A stretch of 22,132 nucleotides of DNA, taken from Candidatus Adlerbacteria bacterium (GTDB lineage: Bacteria > Patescibacteriota > Minisyncoccia > Phycocordibacterales > SBAW01). Location of the stretch: positions 1 through 22,132 of the forward strand of contig CAIMFR010000036.1 of the NCBI GenBank assembly GCA_903840375.1, given 5' to 3'. Below the pieces are notes generated by a model, which saw only the letters and a list, made by a program, of their open reading frames with translations, did not search any database and was not told the DNA's origin. Made by a program: the position numbers and the translations under genes. Positions 20,574 to 22,132 of the stretch are shown here, in pieces (within the stretch, counting starts at the first letter, position 1; every line of letters begins with the position of its first letter).

Positions 20574-22132
20574 TCATGACACCACAGTGTCTTCGTCGCC
20601 GCTTTCGCCATCTTCCTCTATCAAACCGAGCTTGATGAGACGCGAACGCACCGCTCCCCTTTTACGGCCAAAAACTTTTACGAGCGCCGGCATTTTTTCT
20701 CCGTCGGTGAAGCGGGTTGTAAGATTTTCGTCATCTTCATCGCTCCACGGGCGATATGCGTTGGGGAATTTTTCCCGAATCTTTTCGAGCGGTGATTTTT
20801 CAAGTGACACCGGCTTGGATTGTACCTGACCGGCGACCGGTTCATGTCCGTCGCATGCTTTTATAAAATTTTTATGCATATTCGCCAGTTCCTCCGCAGG
20901 AAGTTTCGTGAATGCTTCTTCCGCCTGCCCGGACTGCGCGCGGAACTCTTCATCTTTCTCCAAAATTTCCGGATGCACTTCGAGCGCGCGAGTGTTGAGC
21001 CCGGCGATCGAAAGCCCCGCGAGAGTGCGCACACGCGAGAGTGCGACATACCCCTGCCCATATTCGAATGTGTTGGAAAGGTCCATATGCGCCGCGTCGA
21101 GCGACATGCCCTGGCTTTTATGCACGGTCATCGCCCATGCGAGGCGGAGCGGAATTTGTTCGATCTGCGCGAGCACTCGCCCACCGTCTTGTACGCTCCA
21201 CTCGTCCGGCTCTGCCAATATACTGCCGCCGTTGTGCATATCGACGATAGGATAGCCGGCCTCCCCGCCGAAGCTTGTCACTGTGCCGAGCGTGCCGTTC
21301 ACATACCGATGTTTGAACGCGTCATTTTTTGTGAACATGACCCGCGCGCCTATCTTGAGTGACAATGTTTCCGGCGAAAGACAACCGCGCTTGAGGTGTG
21401 CGACAAGTTTATCCCGCCCACTGCTCGTCATCTCAAATCTGCGCACATCGCCGGAAAGTTTCGAAAGTGCTGCGCTGTTTATCATGTCCACATCTGCATT
21501 GTGTGAGAAAAGCTGCGTCGTACCTTCGCTCGCGGTGCGCGAATATCGCGTGCGGAGCAATGCGCGTTCGCGTTCGCCGCCTTCGCCACGACGTATAGCC
21601 GAAAGAAGATCGAGAAACGCGTCATATTCCTGCCGGTGCTGCTCGTGGAGATAGCACACCAGCGGGCCGAGCGTTTCCCACGCCGACGAGTTGAATGAAA
21701 ATGGCGACTTTTCGTCATCATCGACGAACATCTCCGGCTCTCCGTCACGGTCACCATTCTTCACCACCGGCGGCAGTTGGAAAAAGTCTCCAACGAGCAC
21801 GACCTGCAAACCTCCGAACGGCCGCCGGTCGTGCCGAATCTCCCGACATACCGCATCGACCATCGAGAGTGTCGTGTCGGCGAGCATCGACACCTCGTCA
21901 ATGACGAGCACGCACGCCTCGCGCACTCGTTTGTAAACATTTTTATTGGTCGCGATGGCATCCAGCTCGTATGCGGAGAGTCCGCGTTTTATGCCGATAC
22001 CGCTCCACGAGTGGATCGTGTACCCGCCGACATGCGTCGCCGCAATTCCAGTCGACGCGGTGATAGACGGCTCAACTCCGCGCTCGCGCAGCCAAGCAAT
22101 ATATTTATTTACCGTATGCGTCTTGCCGCTCC
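20574..22132 (-). CDS. Pif1-family DNA helicase (N-terminus outside window)
   Basis: 5'-3' superfamily 1B helicase; 519 residues visible and open to the window edge, so the start is missing. The first visible residues are the end of Walker A (GSGKTHT), then motif Ia ITASTGIAATHVGGYTIHS, Walker B VLVIDEVSML, motif III VLVGDFFQLPP, and the C-terminal motor motifs AWAMTVHKSQGMSLD and YVALSRVRT. After the motor comes a charged linker and a Myb/SANT-like tail (about the last 60 residues, RPWSDEDDENL to AVRSRLIKLGL), an added DNA-binding module seen in some bacterial Pif1 proteins. It ends 71 bp upstream of purC on the same strand. Likely role: unwinding of structured DNA in replication or repair. 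Confidence 0.93.
   Translation of the reverse strand, partial: SGKTHTVNKYIAWLRERGVEPSITASTGIAATHVGGYTIHSWSGIGIKRGLSAYELDAIATNKNVYKRVREACVLVIDEVSMLADTTLSMVDAVCREIRHDRRPFGGLQVVLVGDFFQLPPVVKNGDRDGEPEMFVDDDEKSPFSFNSSAWETLGPLVCYLHEQHRQEYDAFLDLLSAIRRGEGGERERALLRTRYSRTASEGTTQLFSHNADVDMINSAALSKLSGDVRRFEMTSSGRDKLVAHLKRGCLSPETLSLKIGARVMFTKNDAFKHRYVNGTLGTVTSFGGEAGYPIVDMHNGGSILAEPDEWSVQDGGRVLAQIEQIPLRLAWAMTVHKSQGMSLDAAHMDLSNTFEYGQGYVALSRVRTLAGLSIAGLNTRALEVHPEILEKDEEFRAQSGQAEEAFTKLPAEELANMHKNFIKACDGHEPVAGQVQSKPVSLEKSPLEKIREKFPNAYRPWSDEDDENLTTRFTDGEKMPALVKVFGRKRGAVRSRLIKLGLIEEDGESGDEDTVVS

Noticed and set aside
20820..21362. Plus-strand open frame of 180 codons inside the helicase gene
   Set aside because: Antisense to conserved Pif1 motifs and no domain features.

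Overview
The window looks like a chromosomal segment of a candidate-phyla-radiation (Patescibacteria) bacterium, most likely of the Parcubacteria/Paceibacteria type. Reasons: a compact pilM-N-O-P-like-B-T-C type IV pilus cluster with no secretin gene, prepilins of the 'YEICSYLESG' kind, a PaaX-like regulator with a Cas2-fold C-terminal domain, very short intergenic gaps and almost no Shine-Dalgarno sequences. UGA is used as a normal stop (pilB, the cohesin gene, the helicase), so this is not a UGA-recoding lineage. The taxonomic call is inference; no rRNA gene is present.

Layout. 1-8.83 kb (minus strand): a type IV pilus locus. It reads pilM, pilN, pilO, a PilP-like gene, pilB, pilT, pilC, then three prepilins, two of which are mosaic tandem paralogs separated by a repeated terminator/-10 module. 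8.86-9.48 kb (plus): a ComF-type phosphoribosyltransferase divergent from pilM, sharing a palindromic -10 element. 9.47-17.43 kb (minus): a run that reads PAS/GAF histidine kinase (split by one in-frame TAA), two stand-alone receiver proteins, a secreted beta-helix protein ending in a dockerin, a membrane-anchored protein starting with a cohesin, and a 12-TM MFS protein. 17.64-18.21 kb (minus): a wHTH/Cas2-fold PaaX-like regulator surrounded by three copies of a 36-bp inverted-repeat element. 18.36-19.51 kb (plus): malic enzyme. 19.58-20.50 kb (minus): an isolated purC with its own terminator. 20.57-22.13 kb (minus): a Pif1-family helicase whose N-terminus lies outside the window.

How it may work together. 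The pilus locus encodes a monoderm-type machine (assembly platform, extension and retraction ATPases, alignment proteins); with comF it suggests DNA uptake or surface attachment. The kinase/receiver genes lie just upstream of the cohesin/dockerin pair, whose start and stop codons overlap. The simplest reading is a two-protein surface complex in which a secreted dockerin beta-helix protein docks on a membrane cohesin scaffold. The PaaX-like protein probably represses itself through the 36-bp element lying on its own -10 and start codon. The other two copies lie upstream of the malic enzyme and of the kinase operon, suggesting a small local regulon.

A recurring feature is a TATACT-like -10 box 6-8 nt before the start codon of many genes, the geometry expected of leaderless mRNAs. 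The most interesting items are the adjacent cohesin-dockerin pair, the triplicated 36-bp element with its Cas2-fold regulator, the in-frame stop in the kinase, the mosaic prepilins and two near-perfect palindromes inside comF.
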